The notes below the pieces were generated by a model, which saw nothing but the letters and a program-made list of their open reading frames with translations, was not told where the DNA came from and searched no databases. Positions 51,829-60,008 of a stretch of DNA of 64,000 bases are shown here, one piece after another (position 1 is the stretch's first letter; the number at the start of each line of letters is the position of its first letter). Both the position numbers and the translations under genes were made by a program. This DNA comes from Salinimicrobium flavum. Lineage in GTDB: Bacteria; Bacteroidota; Bacteroidia; Flavobacteriales; Flavobacteriaceae. Where the stretch lies: assembly GCF_042684505.1 (NCBI RefSeq), contig NZ_JBHULT010000009.1, positions 124,001-188,000 on the forward strand, written 5' to 3'.

Positions 51829-52317
51829 CTATAATTCAGGGTTTCCCGGCAACACTTCCCGCCACTTACCACTTTCTGCATATTCTTTGAGCGTCTTGTT
51901 ACGTCCCTTTAGAAAATTGGTCATATAAGCTTCCAGGAAAAGTTTATTTGCAAGGCTACCTAAAATGCCCAACGGCGCTTCAAATTTGAAGACATCCTTC
52001 ATAATTGTTTCTTCTCCGGAAGTGGAGAAATAATGTTCATGCCTCATACTCTTAAAAGCACCTTTCTCCATTTCATCGGCAAAGAAGTTAGGCCCGTCAA
52101 ATTCTGTAACCCTGGAAGTTAGCTGTTGCGACACCCCAAGATGTTTCCCCCGGTAGGTGACCGTTTCATTTAAGCCTATTAATCCGCTGGTTTTTCCTGC
52201 CACCGCTTTTTCGTTGGAGGAGGTCACCGCCTTTGTCTGAAAGTCAATACTTCTGGCCAGATCAAATACGATCTGAATGTTCGCTTTTATATGGGTTTCT
52301 AATTTGATTACCGGCAT
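51829..52317 (-). CDS. SRPBCC-family protein
   Basis: The ATG giving MPVIKLETHIKANIQIVFDL (162 residues) is chosen because the family opening VETxIxAPIExVFDLxR starts there; the open extension to 52548 is probably leader. GLIGLNETVTYRGKHLGVSQ, EMEKGAFKSMRHEHYF and FEAPLGILGSLANKLFL match the START/Bet v1-like cell-division/SRPBCC proteins seen in Flavobacteria. It is expected to bind a hydrophobic ligand. Monocistronic. Confidence 0.9.
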   Translation of the reverse strand: MPVIKLETHIKANIQIVFDLARSIDFQTKAVTSSNEKAVAGKTSGLIGLNETVTYRGKHLGVSQQLTSRVTEFDGPNFFADEMEKGAFKSMRHEHYFSTSGEETIMKDVFKFEAPLGILGSLANKLFLEAYMTNFLKGRNKTLKEYAESGKWREVLPGNPEL

Positions 52318-52618
52318 TTTGTTGTTTTGAGTTATTACAAGATAAGGAATAATGTAGTGATGATTGATGAGTGATGAGATATGAACCAAAGGTTTCACAC
52401 AAAGATCACTAAGCCGAAAAATAAGAGCACGAAGAATGTTATCTCGGTATGGTTGCAGAATGCCCGCATTATGAATGCCTCCTACGATGCGGCTGAAGCC
52501 ATGCCGGAAGTTAATCGTGGAAAAAACATTGGTAATAATCCTATGCATAAGCTTGCAATTATTGTTAGAGAATTAGAGGATTATTGTAATTTCGATCCTT
52601 CACCTACATGTGCTAATT
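52318..52618. other. Intergenic, nothing convincing
   Basis: This 301-base gap contains open frames on both strands but neither has gene-like composition. It supplies promoters for the divergent SRPBCC and metalloprotease genes. Confidence 0.45.
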
Positions 52619-53605
52619 ATGCAAAATTTTACTCTACTCCTATTAATTCTTATGGTCTATAGTTGTTCTGATCCTATAAAAGAAGCTAAAGAATCTAATA
52701 AAATAACAGAACGGGTCGTCTGGAAAAAAGTAGATACTATTGATATTAGATCCTTTAATAAGGATTTGGAAGTTGGTAAACTAACGATGGACGTTGGAGT
52801 TTACTTTCCTTCCAATCTAGATACGGCATTCCATAAGGTGACACTGGCGCAGATGATGGAAAGTATACGGAACGCTAAAGAAATTTTCCAACCAACCGGT
52901 GTACAAATTAACTTATTGTTTGTAAAGACCGGCGAGGTGAATCCTGAATATTTTTCAATTCAGGCAAACGAGGTACCTGGAATTCCGGAAACAGAATATG
53001 TAAACATGTATGTACATGCAAAGCGTCATCCCTCTCAACTCACCGGGCATGCAAAAGAAGCCTTTACAAGTATAATTGAACCTGAAGAGAGCAATGAAAG
53101 AACAATCTATCTGATCACGCTTCAGGATGTTTTCTTTCCCTTTATGGAAGTATCGGAAGGTCGTAACTGGACGGTAAAATCTGTACGTACAGGAGGATTA
53201 TCCTTTCCAACCTATTCTTATTCCAATACAATTCCCAGTGCTTATCGCGGGGTGATTACCATTTCAAATCTTGCCCGGCCAGATCGTTTACGGGGAACGG
53301 TTGCTCATGAACTAGGTCATAAGGTGATGAATGTAAGCCACGAATACAAGTCTACAGATCCGGGCCATGAAGTCTTTGCAGACGGTGGTCTGATGTTGTA
53401 TGGAGATGGCGAAGATATTCCCTCGGGAAAGGAAGGAAGATGGCATCTTGAAAGACTTCATCTTTCACCATTTCTGTACAGAATTGAAGATGGGACGAAA
53501 ATATGGAATAGCGACTACAAGGAAGGTGGCCATTATTATGATCCCCTTTACGGAGAAAAAGTAATTTACTTTAGCGGTAAGGAAGAAATCGACACCAATT
53601 GGTAA
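52619..53605 (+). CDS. Lipoprotein zinc metalloprotease-like protein
   Basis: The ATG giving MQNFTLLLLILMVYSC (328 residues) is chosen over an upstream GTG. The lipobox is VYSC followed by SDPIKEAKE. Near the C-terminal third, TVAHELGHKVMNVSHEY gives HExxH (H230, E231, H234) with a third His at 241, one residue further than in standard metzincins (HExxHxxGxxH). FADGGLMLYGDGEDIPSG follows. An extracytoplasmic zinc peptidase is likely. No known family named. Confidence 0.75.
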   Translation: MQNFTLLLLILMVYSCSDPIKEAKESNKITERVVWKKVDTIDIRSFNKDLEVGKLTMDVGVYFPSNLDTAFHKVTLAQMMESIRNAKEIFQPTGVQINLLFVKTGEVNPEYFSIQANEVPGIPETEYVNMYVHAKRHPSQLTGHAKEAFTSIIEPEESNERTIYLITLQDVFFPFMEVSEGRNWTVKSVRTGGLSFPTYSYSNTIPSAYRGVITISNLARPDRLRGTVAHELGHKVMNVSHEYKSTDPGHEVFADGGLMLYGDGEDIPSGKEGRWHLERLHLSPFLYRIEDGTKIWNSDYKEGGHYYDPLYGEKVIYFSGKEEIDTNW

Positions 53606-53803
53606 AATGGATACCGTTGAAAAACTCCTCCTGGGTGTCAATCTGAAAAAACCTTTGGCATCGGGAGGAATTGGAAAGCATGATCTCAGAAATGAAAGAT
53701 TTAAGCGGAAACCTATTATTCAATATACATTAAGCGCCAGCGAATTTAAAACGCCACCTTTTGTCGCCGCCTCTCACTATCTTAGTCAGATAAAACAAAT
53801 ACA

Positions 53804-55774
53804 ATGTCTCAACGTCTTCTCACCAAATCCCGTTTTAAACAAGCTCTGGAATGTCCCAACAAGCTCTTTTACACCAAAAAGAGGGAGTACGCCAACCGGA
53901 AGCTTGAAGATCCGTTTCTGGAAGCTTTGGCCCAGGGTGGCTTCCAGGTGGAGGAACTGGCGCGGCTTCATTATCCCGATGGAATCCTCATAGAAGACAA
54001 CGACTGGAACTACGACCTGCTGGCACGACAAACAGAGGAACTACTGCAACGGGAGAACGTGGTGATCTTTGAGGCAGCTTTTAAGTTCGAGAATCTTTTC
54101 ATTCGTACCGATATCCTGGTGAAACGGGGGAATGATGTCCAGCTCATTGAAGTGAAGGCGAAATCTTTTGATCCCGCAGATGAGCACCTGCTGGTGGGAA
54201 AAAAGGGCGGCTTAGTCGCCGGCTGGAAACCCTATTTATTTGATGTGGCTTTTCAGCGGTATGTGATCCAAAAATGTCATCCTGACTGGAAGATAAGATC
54301 TTACCTGATGCTGGCCGATAAAAGCAAAGAGGCTCCTGTGGAAGGGCTTAATCAGCTGTTCAGGATCAACAAAACCGCCGGCAACCGCACCGGAATTACA
54401 AAAAAGGTGAACAGCCTGGAGGAGATTGGCGGTAGCGTGCTTGGTACGATAAACATAGACACGATCCTGGATGAAATAGAAACCGGCAAGCATCTTTGTT
54501 ATGAAGACCTGGACCTGCAGCAAAGCATAAAGGTCTTTTCAGAGCATTATGAAACCGATAAATTATTCAACTCCCCTGTCACCTACTCCACCTGCAAAGG
54601 CTGTGAATTCAAAGCTACGGAAGAGGAACTGGCAGAAGGAAAGAAGTCGGGCTTCAGGGAATGCTGGAGCAGTCAGCACCGTTGGAGCGAAAGTGACTTC
54701 AGCAGACCTTCCACTTTTGAGGTGTGGGATTTCAGGAGGGGCAACAGCCTACTGGAAAAGGAAAACAAGATCTTCCTGGAAGACCTCACCGATGACGACA
54801 TTGGTTACAAACCCGAAGCCGGGAAACTCTCCCGCACCGAGCGGCAGTGGATACAGATCGAAAAAGCGGTAACGGGTGATGATTCCCCCGTGATCCTGAA
54901 AGAGGAACTCAGCGAGGAAATGAAAAGCTGGAAATTTCCGCTTAACTTCATCGACTTTGAGACCAGTGCCACTGCCCTGCCCTTCAACAAAGGCCGCAGA
55001 CCTTATGAACAGATAGCATTCCAGTTCTCCCATCATACGGTTGACGAAGCAGGAAACATAAAGCACGAAAGCGAATACATCAATTTCGAGCCCGGAAAAT
55101 TCCCCAATTTTGAATTCGTGCGGGAGCTGAAAAGAAGCCTCTCCAAAAATTCTGGCAGCATCTTTAGATATGCCCCGCATGAGAACAGCATTTTAAATGC
55201 CATTTATCAGCAGCTGGAAGAATCTGGCGAACCCGACAAAAAGGAACTGCAGGAATTCATCAAACATATCACCCAATCCACCAAAAGCAATGCGGAAACC
55301 TGGTGCGGCGAACGCAACATGATCGACTTGTTCCGGGTGGTCAAGGATTATTATTACAGTCCCCACATGGGTGGCTCCAATTCCATCAAAGCCGTACTAC
55401 CCGCTGTGCTGAATTCCTCCTCACAACTGCAACAAAAATATTCCCGTTCCCTTGGCGACATTGGCCTCACCTCTAAAAATTTTGAGCAGGATCATGTTTG
55501 GCTACAGATGGAAGAAGGTAAGGTGGTGAATCCGTACAAGATGCTCCCTCCCCTCTTTGCAGACTGGAATGAGGAACAGATCGAGGAAACGGTCTCGGGC
55601 CTCACAGGCATAGCAGATGGAGGCGCTGCACTAACCGCTTACGGCAAACTTCAATACACCGACATGCCCGAGGAAGAACGCCTGGCGATCAAACAATCCC
55701 TCCTAAAGTATTGTGAGCTTGACACCCTGGCGATGGTGATGATCTGGGAGTATTTTTTTGAGGTGATTGGGTAA
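53804..55774 (+). CDS. DUF2779 protein: Cas4-like nuclease plus RNase H-like domain
   Basis: The 656-residue cytoplasmic protein has an N-terminal PD-(D/E)xK nuclease of the Cas4/AddB type: SRFKQALECPNKLFY, D103, and E116-V-K118 in LIEVKAKS. Four cysteines C17, C264, C267 and C287 (TCKGCEF, FRECW) match a Cas4-like 4Fe-4S cluster. The DUF2779 domain begins near 380 with NFIDFETSATALPF (D384, E386), a DEDD-exonuclease-like motif. No cas genes or CRISPR array are present. It is probably a standalone DNA-processing nuclease. Confidence 0.9.
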   Translation: MSQRLLTKSRFKQALECPNKLFYTKKREYANRKLEDPFLEALAQGGFQVEELARLHYPDGILIEDNDWNYDLLARQTEELLQRENVVIFEAAFKFENLFIRTDILVKRGNDVQLIEVKAKSFDPADEHLLVGKKGGLVAGWKPYLFDVAFQRYVIQKCHPDWKIRSYLMLADKSKEAPVEGLNQLFRINKTAGNRTGITKKVNSLEEIGGSVLGTINIDTILDEIETGKHLCYEDLDLQQSIKVFSEHYETDKLFNSPVTYSTCKGCEFKATEEELAEGKKSGFRECWSSQHRWSESDFSRPSTFEVWDFRRGNSLLEKENKIFLEDLTDDDIGYKPEAGKLSRTERQWIQIEKAVTGDDSPVILKEELSEEMKSWKFPLNFIDFETSATALPFNKGRRPYEQIAFQFSHHTVDEAGNIKHESEYINFEPGKFPNFEFVRELKRSLSKNSGSIFRYAPHENSILNAIYQQLEESGEPDKKELQEFIKHITQSTKSNAETWCGERNMIDLFRVVKDYYYSPHMGGSNSIKAVLPAVLNSSSQLQQKYSRSLGDIGLTSKNFEQDHVWLQMEEGKVVNPYKMLPPLFADWNEEQIEETVSGLTGIADGGAALTAYGKLQYTDMPEEERLAIKQSLLKYCELDTLAMVMIWEYFFEVIG

Positions 55775-55835
55775 TGGTTAATTGGATAATCGGGGATTGG
55801 TTAATTGGGTAATTTGGGATTGGTTAATCTTTAAT

Positions 55836-56113
55836 TCTGAAATTATTTATCTCCAGCCAGGTAATTCAGTTTCGACTTCGGGACCCGTAGGTGGAAAAGA
55901 CGTTCTGCATCCGACGACCGCAGGGAGAGGAATGCATCTATCCACCTTTCTTAATAATAAAAATTATAGTCCCTTCCCTGAAGGTTTTCATTTTTTTTAG
56001 TCTTTTTCACCGTAACGGTGAAAAAGAAAATGAAGACTAGATTTTTGGGTTCTTTTTCATCAATGGAAAAAGAACATAAACCACTCATATAGTCAATCTC
56101 CCGGTGGTTAGCA
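55836..56113. repeat. Left copy of duplicated intergenic segment
   Basis: Two blocks, CTGAAATTATTTATCTCCAG... (55836-55866 and on to 55901) and AAAATGAAGAC...GGTTAGCA (56022-56113), match 57282-57451 with few changes. An extra 120 bases in this copy include a CTTTTTCACCG / CGGTGAAAAAG hairpin. Confidence 0.8.
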
Positions 56114-56154
56114 GACCACATGTTCAGACTTCAAAGAAAAAAATAAATTCCCGA

Positions 56155-56221
56155 AGGGGGAGATTGCCTGCCTGCCGGCAGGCAGGCTTCAGTCGCCACA
56201 GGACTCCTTCGCAAAGACGGT
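56155..56221. repeat. GAAGCAATC-family element with perfect GC palindrome
   Basis: Starts GGGGAGATTGCC, contains a 22-base perfect palindrome built from GCCTGCCTGCC and its complement (about 56167-56188), and ends CCTTCGCAAAGACGG. The ends match one arm of the inverted repeat at 31513-31653. Confidence 0.75.
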
Positions 56222-56339
56222 AAAAACAGTTACCCGATAATATAGTAGTTGCAACGATCGCAGAATGGGTGGGAAAACACTATCCTTCCAATTACATACT
56301 TAAAACTTTTTCTGCACACTGTCCTCTGTCCTCTGTCCT

Positions 56340-57101
56340 TTAATTCACAATAAAATTCATCCTGTCTACCCCCGTATTCCCGGTGACGGGATCGTAAGCG
56401 TAGATGAACAGTTCATAAAGCCCCTTTTCCAGCGTGGTTTCCGCAGAAAAAGTGCTGGGCTTCTCCCCTGCTTTAAGTTCCAGTTCGCTGACTTTTGAAC
56501 CATCACGGCTGAGGATGGCTTTAACTTCATACTGATTTGCATCCCAGATCCCATCAGGGGTGATGGGACAACCACACATCATTACCACATTGGCTTTTAT
56601 TTCTATTTGGTTCTCCTCACCTATCCGTTCATGAGTCTGAGGGGAAAGAATATCTATTACAAATCCGGGAACTTCTAAAATTAGTCCGTCCCCGGTGATG
56701 TTCTTCCCCGGCAGCAGCCACAGCTGAGTGCTGCTCATTACCCGGGCTTGTTTTTTATTGTAAGGTGCGTACGCTTCTACCGTAACAAATACAGGTTCTT
56801 CCAGGTCCAGTTTTGCAGAAAATCCTGCAGTTGCTTCATCGGTGAGTCTTTGATCACGACTGTGGGCCTGCTTCATGATAAGCTCTGTGTTCCCGGTACT
56901 TCCCTCGGTCATCCCGCTGGCCAGCAGTTCACCCGTTTCGGCATTTTTAATGAGGATCTTAGCTCCTCCTATCGAGCTGCCAATAAATTTCGCGTCTTTT
57001 GATTTTACCCTAACCATTACTTCCGTTTCCTGGGCCTTAATTACCGGAGTCGCTAAAAGAAGTCCCAACACAAACCATAAATTGATATACCACTTTTTCA
57101 T
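56340..57101 (-). CDS. Secreted hypothetical protein, beta-sandwich-like
   Basis: The 253-residue protein has a signal peptide ending VIKAQE. The first half reads as a carboxypeptidase-regulatory-like or invasin-like sandwich (GAKILIKNAETGELLASGMT). The C-terminal half has VVMMCGCPITPDGIWDANQY and YELFIYAYDPVTGNTGVDRM, with a close Cys pair (CGC). No family named. The gene sits between two copies of a duplicated intergenic segment. Confidence 0.75.
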   Translation of the reverse strand: MKKWYINLWFVLGLLLATPVIKAQETEVMVRVKSKDAKFIGSSIGGAKILIKNAETGELLASGMTEGSTGNTELIMKQAHSRDQRLTDEATAGFSAKLDLEEPVFVTVEAYAPYNKKQARVMSSTQLWLLPGKNITGDGLILEVPGFVIDILSPQTHERIGEENQIEIKANVVMMCGCPITPDGIWDANQYEVKAILSRDGSKVSELELKAGEKPSTFSAETTLEKGLYELFIYAYDPVTGNTGVDRMNFIVN

Positions 57102-57140
57102 TTTTCTGTTTTTGATACTTCTAATTTACGTTTTATTCGG

Positions 57141-57270
57141 TAATTGATGAATTGGAGATTGGTTAATTGGTTAATCGTTACTTCGGGGATCGTTAATTCG
57201 GGAATCGTTAATTCGGAAATCGTGATTGATTATTAGGGATTGGTTATTAGGGATTGGAAAATTGGTTAAT
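57141..57270. repeat. Dispersed GGGAATCG / GGTTAATTGG repeat patch
   Basis: Includes GGTTAATTGGTTAATCG, two TTCGGGAATCGTTAATTCGG-like words and GGGATTGGTTATTAGGGATTGG. Same word set as the 8.1-kb block. Confidence 0.8.
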
Positions 57271-57281
57271 CTTTAATCCTG

Positions 57282-57451
57282 AAATTATTTATCTCCAGCC
57301 AGGTAATTATAAATTTTAGGTAATTCGTCCTCAGTTTCGAGTTCGGGACCCGTAGGTGGAAAAGAAAATGAAGACAAGATTTTTTGGTTGTTTTTCATCA
57401 ATGGAAAAAGAACATAAACCATTCATATAGTCAATCTCCCGATGGTTAGCA
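57282..57451. repeat. Right copy of duplicated intergenic segment
   Basis: Matches 55836-55901 and 56022-56113, including the GAAAAAGAAC hairpin (57387-57413) and the shared end GTCAATCTCCCG-TGGTTAGCA. The right copy has one mismatch in the left hairpin arm. Confidence 0.8.
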
Positions 57452-57560
57452 TTTTACGTTTCGGGATTCGTGAGTCGTTAATTGGGGATTCGTGAATCTC
57501 AGGCAAAGATTGCAAAGGAGCTACCAAGATCGCAGAACACACCTTTGGTCATTTTGTAAG

Positions 57561-57583
57561 CCTGACGAAGGAGGGATCTCTTG
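57561..57583. repeat. Dispersed element ending GGAGGGATCTCTT, copy 3
   Basis: CCTGACGAAGGAGGGATCTC then TTG. A diverged member of the family at 12.8 and 13.95 kb. Confidence 0.65.
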
Positions 57584-57783
57584 CAGTGATGCAAGGAAAA
57601 TTATCTTCAGATTTCAAAATTGAGTGGTATTTAGCGCTCATTCTTATCATTTAGAAGCTCAAATTTCCATCAGAATTTCGTACTTCCCCCTTCGTAATTC
57701 CAACTTTATATCCTTTCCTCTCTACTTTCTCAAAGCCAGAACCCAAAAAAAACCGTCCCGGCTACTATTCACTCCCTTAACCC

Positions 57784-58185
57784 CTACACTATGGGAGAAA
57801 CAGTGTTGTGCCGAAACGGTTGTAATTCTTGTTCTTTTTTAAACCCGCGGCTGTAAAAAGCGAATCGCTCAACCAGATTAAGCCGGTAAACCTCTGCCCC
57901 ATCCCGGCCGGCCTCTTTAAGTTCAGCCCTCACCTTCAATTCATCATCAGTCCTGAGCACCGGGATGATCACCCGGAAGCTTTCCTGACGAGGAACCCAA
58001 CCTTTCAATTTTTCCTTTACCTCTTCAGGCTTCAGAAACAAATAGAGTCGGTTAACCGATTCTTCTGAAGCAGCAGCCAAAGCCGGTACTCCATTAAATT
58101 CTTTATACGTTAGAGAAAATCCCTTTTCCAACAGGACCTCCGCGAGGAAATCCATCAAGGGATGTTCTTTATTTATTAGTGTCAT
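57784..58185 (-). CDS. Hypothetical protein downstream of WYL regulator
   Basis: The ATG giving MTLINKEHPLMDFLAEVLLE (133 residues) is chosen; the extension to 58227 crosses the likely operator. It is a soluble alpha/beta protein with KLKGWVPRQESFRVIIPVLR and a basic C-terminus. No family recognised. It lies 78 bases downstream of the WYL regulator on the same strand, with a TCG/CGA-rich site between, so it is probably a target of it. Confidence 0.65.
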   Translation of the reverse strand: MTLINKEHPLMDFLAEVLLEKGFSLTYKEFNGVPALAAASEESVNRLYLFLKPEEVKEKLKGWVPRQESFRVIIPVLRTDDELKVRAELKEAGRDGAEVYRLNLVERFAFYSRGFKKEQELQPFRHNTVSPIV

Positions 58186-58263
58186 AACCTTCAGATTTGT
58201 TACAAAACTATTTACGGAAAGCGACAAAAATCGACGTAAGTAAAATAATTTCCGATGAAATTA

Positions 58264-59160
58264 TTAGCGGTATAGTTTAAGGGCTGCCTCGAGCTGTTTC
58301 TTTACCTCCTCCCGGAAGCTTTCCGGCTCTATCACCTTTACCTGATCCCCGTAAGACAGGATCTCCATTCTAAGGTCATAGGTGGGAATGAGATTATAAG
58401 AAAAGACGGTTTCTTTAGTGGTCTCTTTTACCAGCTTCTGGGAATGATGGAGCGGCAGGGACTTTACGTATTTGCCTTCTGTGGGTGTAAAAGAAAGTAC
58501 GATGTTCTGTGGACTTACGTCTATCCCGTTAATGATGCCAAAGCTATGCCTGTATTCCTTTTCAACATCATATTCTATAGCCTCAAATTTCCTGTGGCTC
58601 AGCTCAAGTTCCGAAATACGGTCCAGGCCGAAAGATTTGACGGATATGCCCTCAGCTTCCCGCGCCAGGAGATACCAGCGGTTACGGGCTTCCTTAATGG
58701 CAATGGGTTCAACGGTCCTTCTGCGACTGTCATTTTCACTGTATTTTTCGTAGTCAAAAGAAACCTGCAGCCGGTTCTTTATGGCATGCAGGAGTCCGTA
58801 TAAATGATCTGTCCCCAGGGGTTTCCGCTTTTCCACGATCACCTGGTTGGAATAGGTGTTGGCAATGTTCAGGGCGTTGTAAACCTCGAAGGCCTCCATA
58901 AGCCGTTCATTATGATCCTCATTTTCGTCATATACGATCTCATATACTTTTTGGGAGGGATTGTATTTGATCTCAATATGATAGAGGATATTTATCTGCT
59001 CCATGTCGCGCTGAAAGGTGCGCAGGGAGCAGGTAAGTCTGTCTCCGGAAATATCGCTCTGCAGTTGTAAATAATCCTGGAGCTGGTCAAAGTTCAACGG
59101 ACTCCTCCTGAGTTTGGAGATGATGGCGCGGTGACGCTGAAGACTTATTTTACCGGACAT
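58264..59160 (-). CDS. WYL-domain transcriptional regulator
   Basis: The 298-residue protein has an N-terminal winged HTH (about 5-75, MSGKISLQRHRAIISKLRRS and CSLRTFQRDMEQINIL) and a WYL domain (about 130-200) with EARNRWYLLAREAEGISVKS, plus the WCX C-terminal segment. WYL proteins sense nucleic-acid-like or nucleotide ligands and control diverse operons, including defence. A palindrome, CGACATAAAATGTCG, lies 46 bases before the start, consistent with autoregulation. Confidence 0.94.
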   Translation of the reverse strand: MSGKISLQRHRAIISKLRRSPLNFDQLQDYLQLQSDISGDRLTCSLRTFQRDMEQINILYHIEIKYNPSQKVYEIVYDENEDHNERLMEAFEVYNALNIANTYSNQVIVEKRKPLGTDHLYGLLHAIKNRLQVSFDYEKYSENDSRRRTVEPIAIKEARNRWYLLAREAEGISVKSFGLDRISELELSHRKFEAIEYDVEKEYRHSFGIINGIDVSPQNIVLSFTPTEGKYVKSLPLHHSQKLVKETTKETVFSYNLIPTYDLRMEILSYGDQVKVIEPESFREEVKKQLEAALKLYR

Positions 59161-59205
59161 ATACCTGAAGTTTTTTGGTTACCGATTAAATGTATGGAAT
59201 CGCAA

Positions 59206-59220
59206 CGACATAAAATGTCG
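59206..59220. promoter_or_regulatory. Palindrome in WYL/SYLF divergent promoter
   Basis: CGACAT-AAA-ATGTCG is a perfect 6-3-6 palindrome upstream of the WYL gene. A related site, CGACAAAAATCGACG, lies at 58222-58236 before the next gene. Confidence 0.5.
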
Positions 59221-59332
59221 CAGGAAATAAATGTTCCAGCCCCTTCTTTCACAGCTCATTATATAACAATCCTTTAACGGCAAAACTCCACTAATGGTGG
59301 TAATTTAATACAGATAACCAAAAACCATAGTT

Positions 59333-59875
59333 ATGAAATTTAAACCATTTTTTTACAAATCATTACTCCTGCTGCTGGTGCTTGTTCTGGCAAGCTGCGG
59401 TTCTACCAAAAAATCGGGCGATGACCTGATGACAGATGCCCGCCAGGAGAAGAATATGATCGAGCGGGAATATCCCAATGTTGCTGAACTCTTTAACACT
59501 TCACAAGGTTATGTCATTTTTCCCAACGTTGGGAAAGGAGCCTACGTGATAGGAGGAGCTTCAGGGAACGGGGTCGTCTTTGAAAACGGAAGACATATTG
59601 GCTATGCCGATCTAAAGCAGGTAGATGTAGGATTCCAGTTAGGAGGAAAAGCCTTTGTAGAGGTAATATTCTTCCAGACACAGAGTGCCATGGATGATTT
59701 TAAACAGGAAACTTTTGAGCTTTCTGCCAATGCCTCGGCAGTGATCCTTGATCAGGGGATATCCAAGAGTGTAGAGTTCCAGGACGGGGTGGCAATAGTT
59801 ACCATTCCTAAAGGAGGTGCTATGGCCGGTATATCTGTTGGTGGCCAGCGGTTTGGATATGTTCCTTTAGATTAA
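59333..59875 (+). CDS. SYLF-domain lipoprotein (Ysc84-like)
   Basis: The 180-residue protein has a lipobox LASC then GSTKKSGDD. The SYLF/Ysc84 domain fills the rest: GYVIFPNVGKGAYVIGGASG, GNGVVFENGRHIGYADLKQ, VEVIFFQTQSAMDDF and the glycine-rich end GGAMAGISVGGQRFGYVPL. SYLF domains bind lipids. Bacterial members are periplasmic and of unknown role. It is divergent from the WYL gene and shares its promoter region. Confidence 0.94.
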   Translation: MKFKPFFYKSLLLLLVLVLASCGSTKKSGDDLMTDARQEKNMIEREYPNVAELFNTSQGYVIFPNVGKGAYVIGGASGNGVVFENGRHIGYADLKQVDVGFQLGGKAFVEVIFFQTQSAMDDFKQETFELSANASAVILDQGISKSVEFQDGVAIVTIPKGGAMAGISVGGQRFGYVPLD

Positions 59876-59930
59876 TTTCCTGAAGTATACCCGGGTTTTT
59901 CGGGATCAGGAACATAAAAACATGATCATC

Positions 59931-59963
59931 CCCTTCCTTACAAAATGCGAGGGAGGGTTTTTT
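59931..59963 (+). terminator. Terminator of SYLF gene
   Basis: CCCTTCCTT and GAGGGAGGG pair with two G-U pairs across a 9-base loop, followed by six Ts. Confidence 0.7.
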
Positions 59964-60008
59964 ATGTGCATTTCATTAATATGTGAAACCTAACAATAGT
60001 GAAGGGGT

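Larger units (their letters stand above)
55775..56339. other. Gene-free stretch of stacked repeats (left duplicate)
   Basis: Holds GGTTAATTGG words (55775-55830), a segment duplicated at 57.3 kb (55836-55901 and 56022-56113), two hairpins (about 56009-56033 and 56049-56075), a GAAGCAATC-family element with a long GC palindrome (56155-56221) and CTGTCCTCTGTCC words. No gene seen. Confidence 0.65.
57102..57783. other. Gene-free stretch of stacked repeats (right duplicate)
   Basis: Contains GGGAATCG/GGTTAATTGG words (57141-57270), the right copy of the duplicated segment (57282-57451), more GGGATTCG words (57464-57500) and a GGAGGGATCTCTT element (57561-57583). No gene seen. Confidence 0.65.

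Noticed and set aside
52381..52662. Open frame of 93 codons before the metalloprotease gene
   Set aside because: Overlaps the metalloprotease start in another frame and resembles random translation; no domain.
53607..53993. Open frame of 128 codons between the metalloprotease and DUF2779 genes
   Set aside because: Its second half lies in another frame of the DUF2779 gene and is rich in W, R and P as shadow frames are. The first 60 codons may be real but cannot be supported.
53804..55774. Cas4 of a CRISPR system
   Set aside because: The cysteines and PD-(D/E)xK residues match but the DUF2779 fusion and absence of cas1/cas2 or an array argue against it.
56155..57583. Insertion sequence ends
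   Set aside because: Direct and inverted repeats are present, but there is no transposase and no clear target-site duplication.
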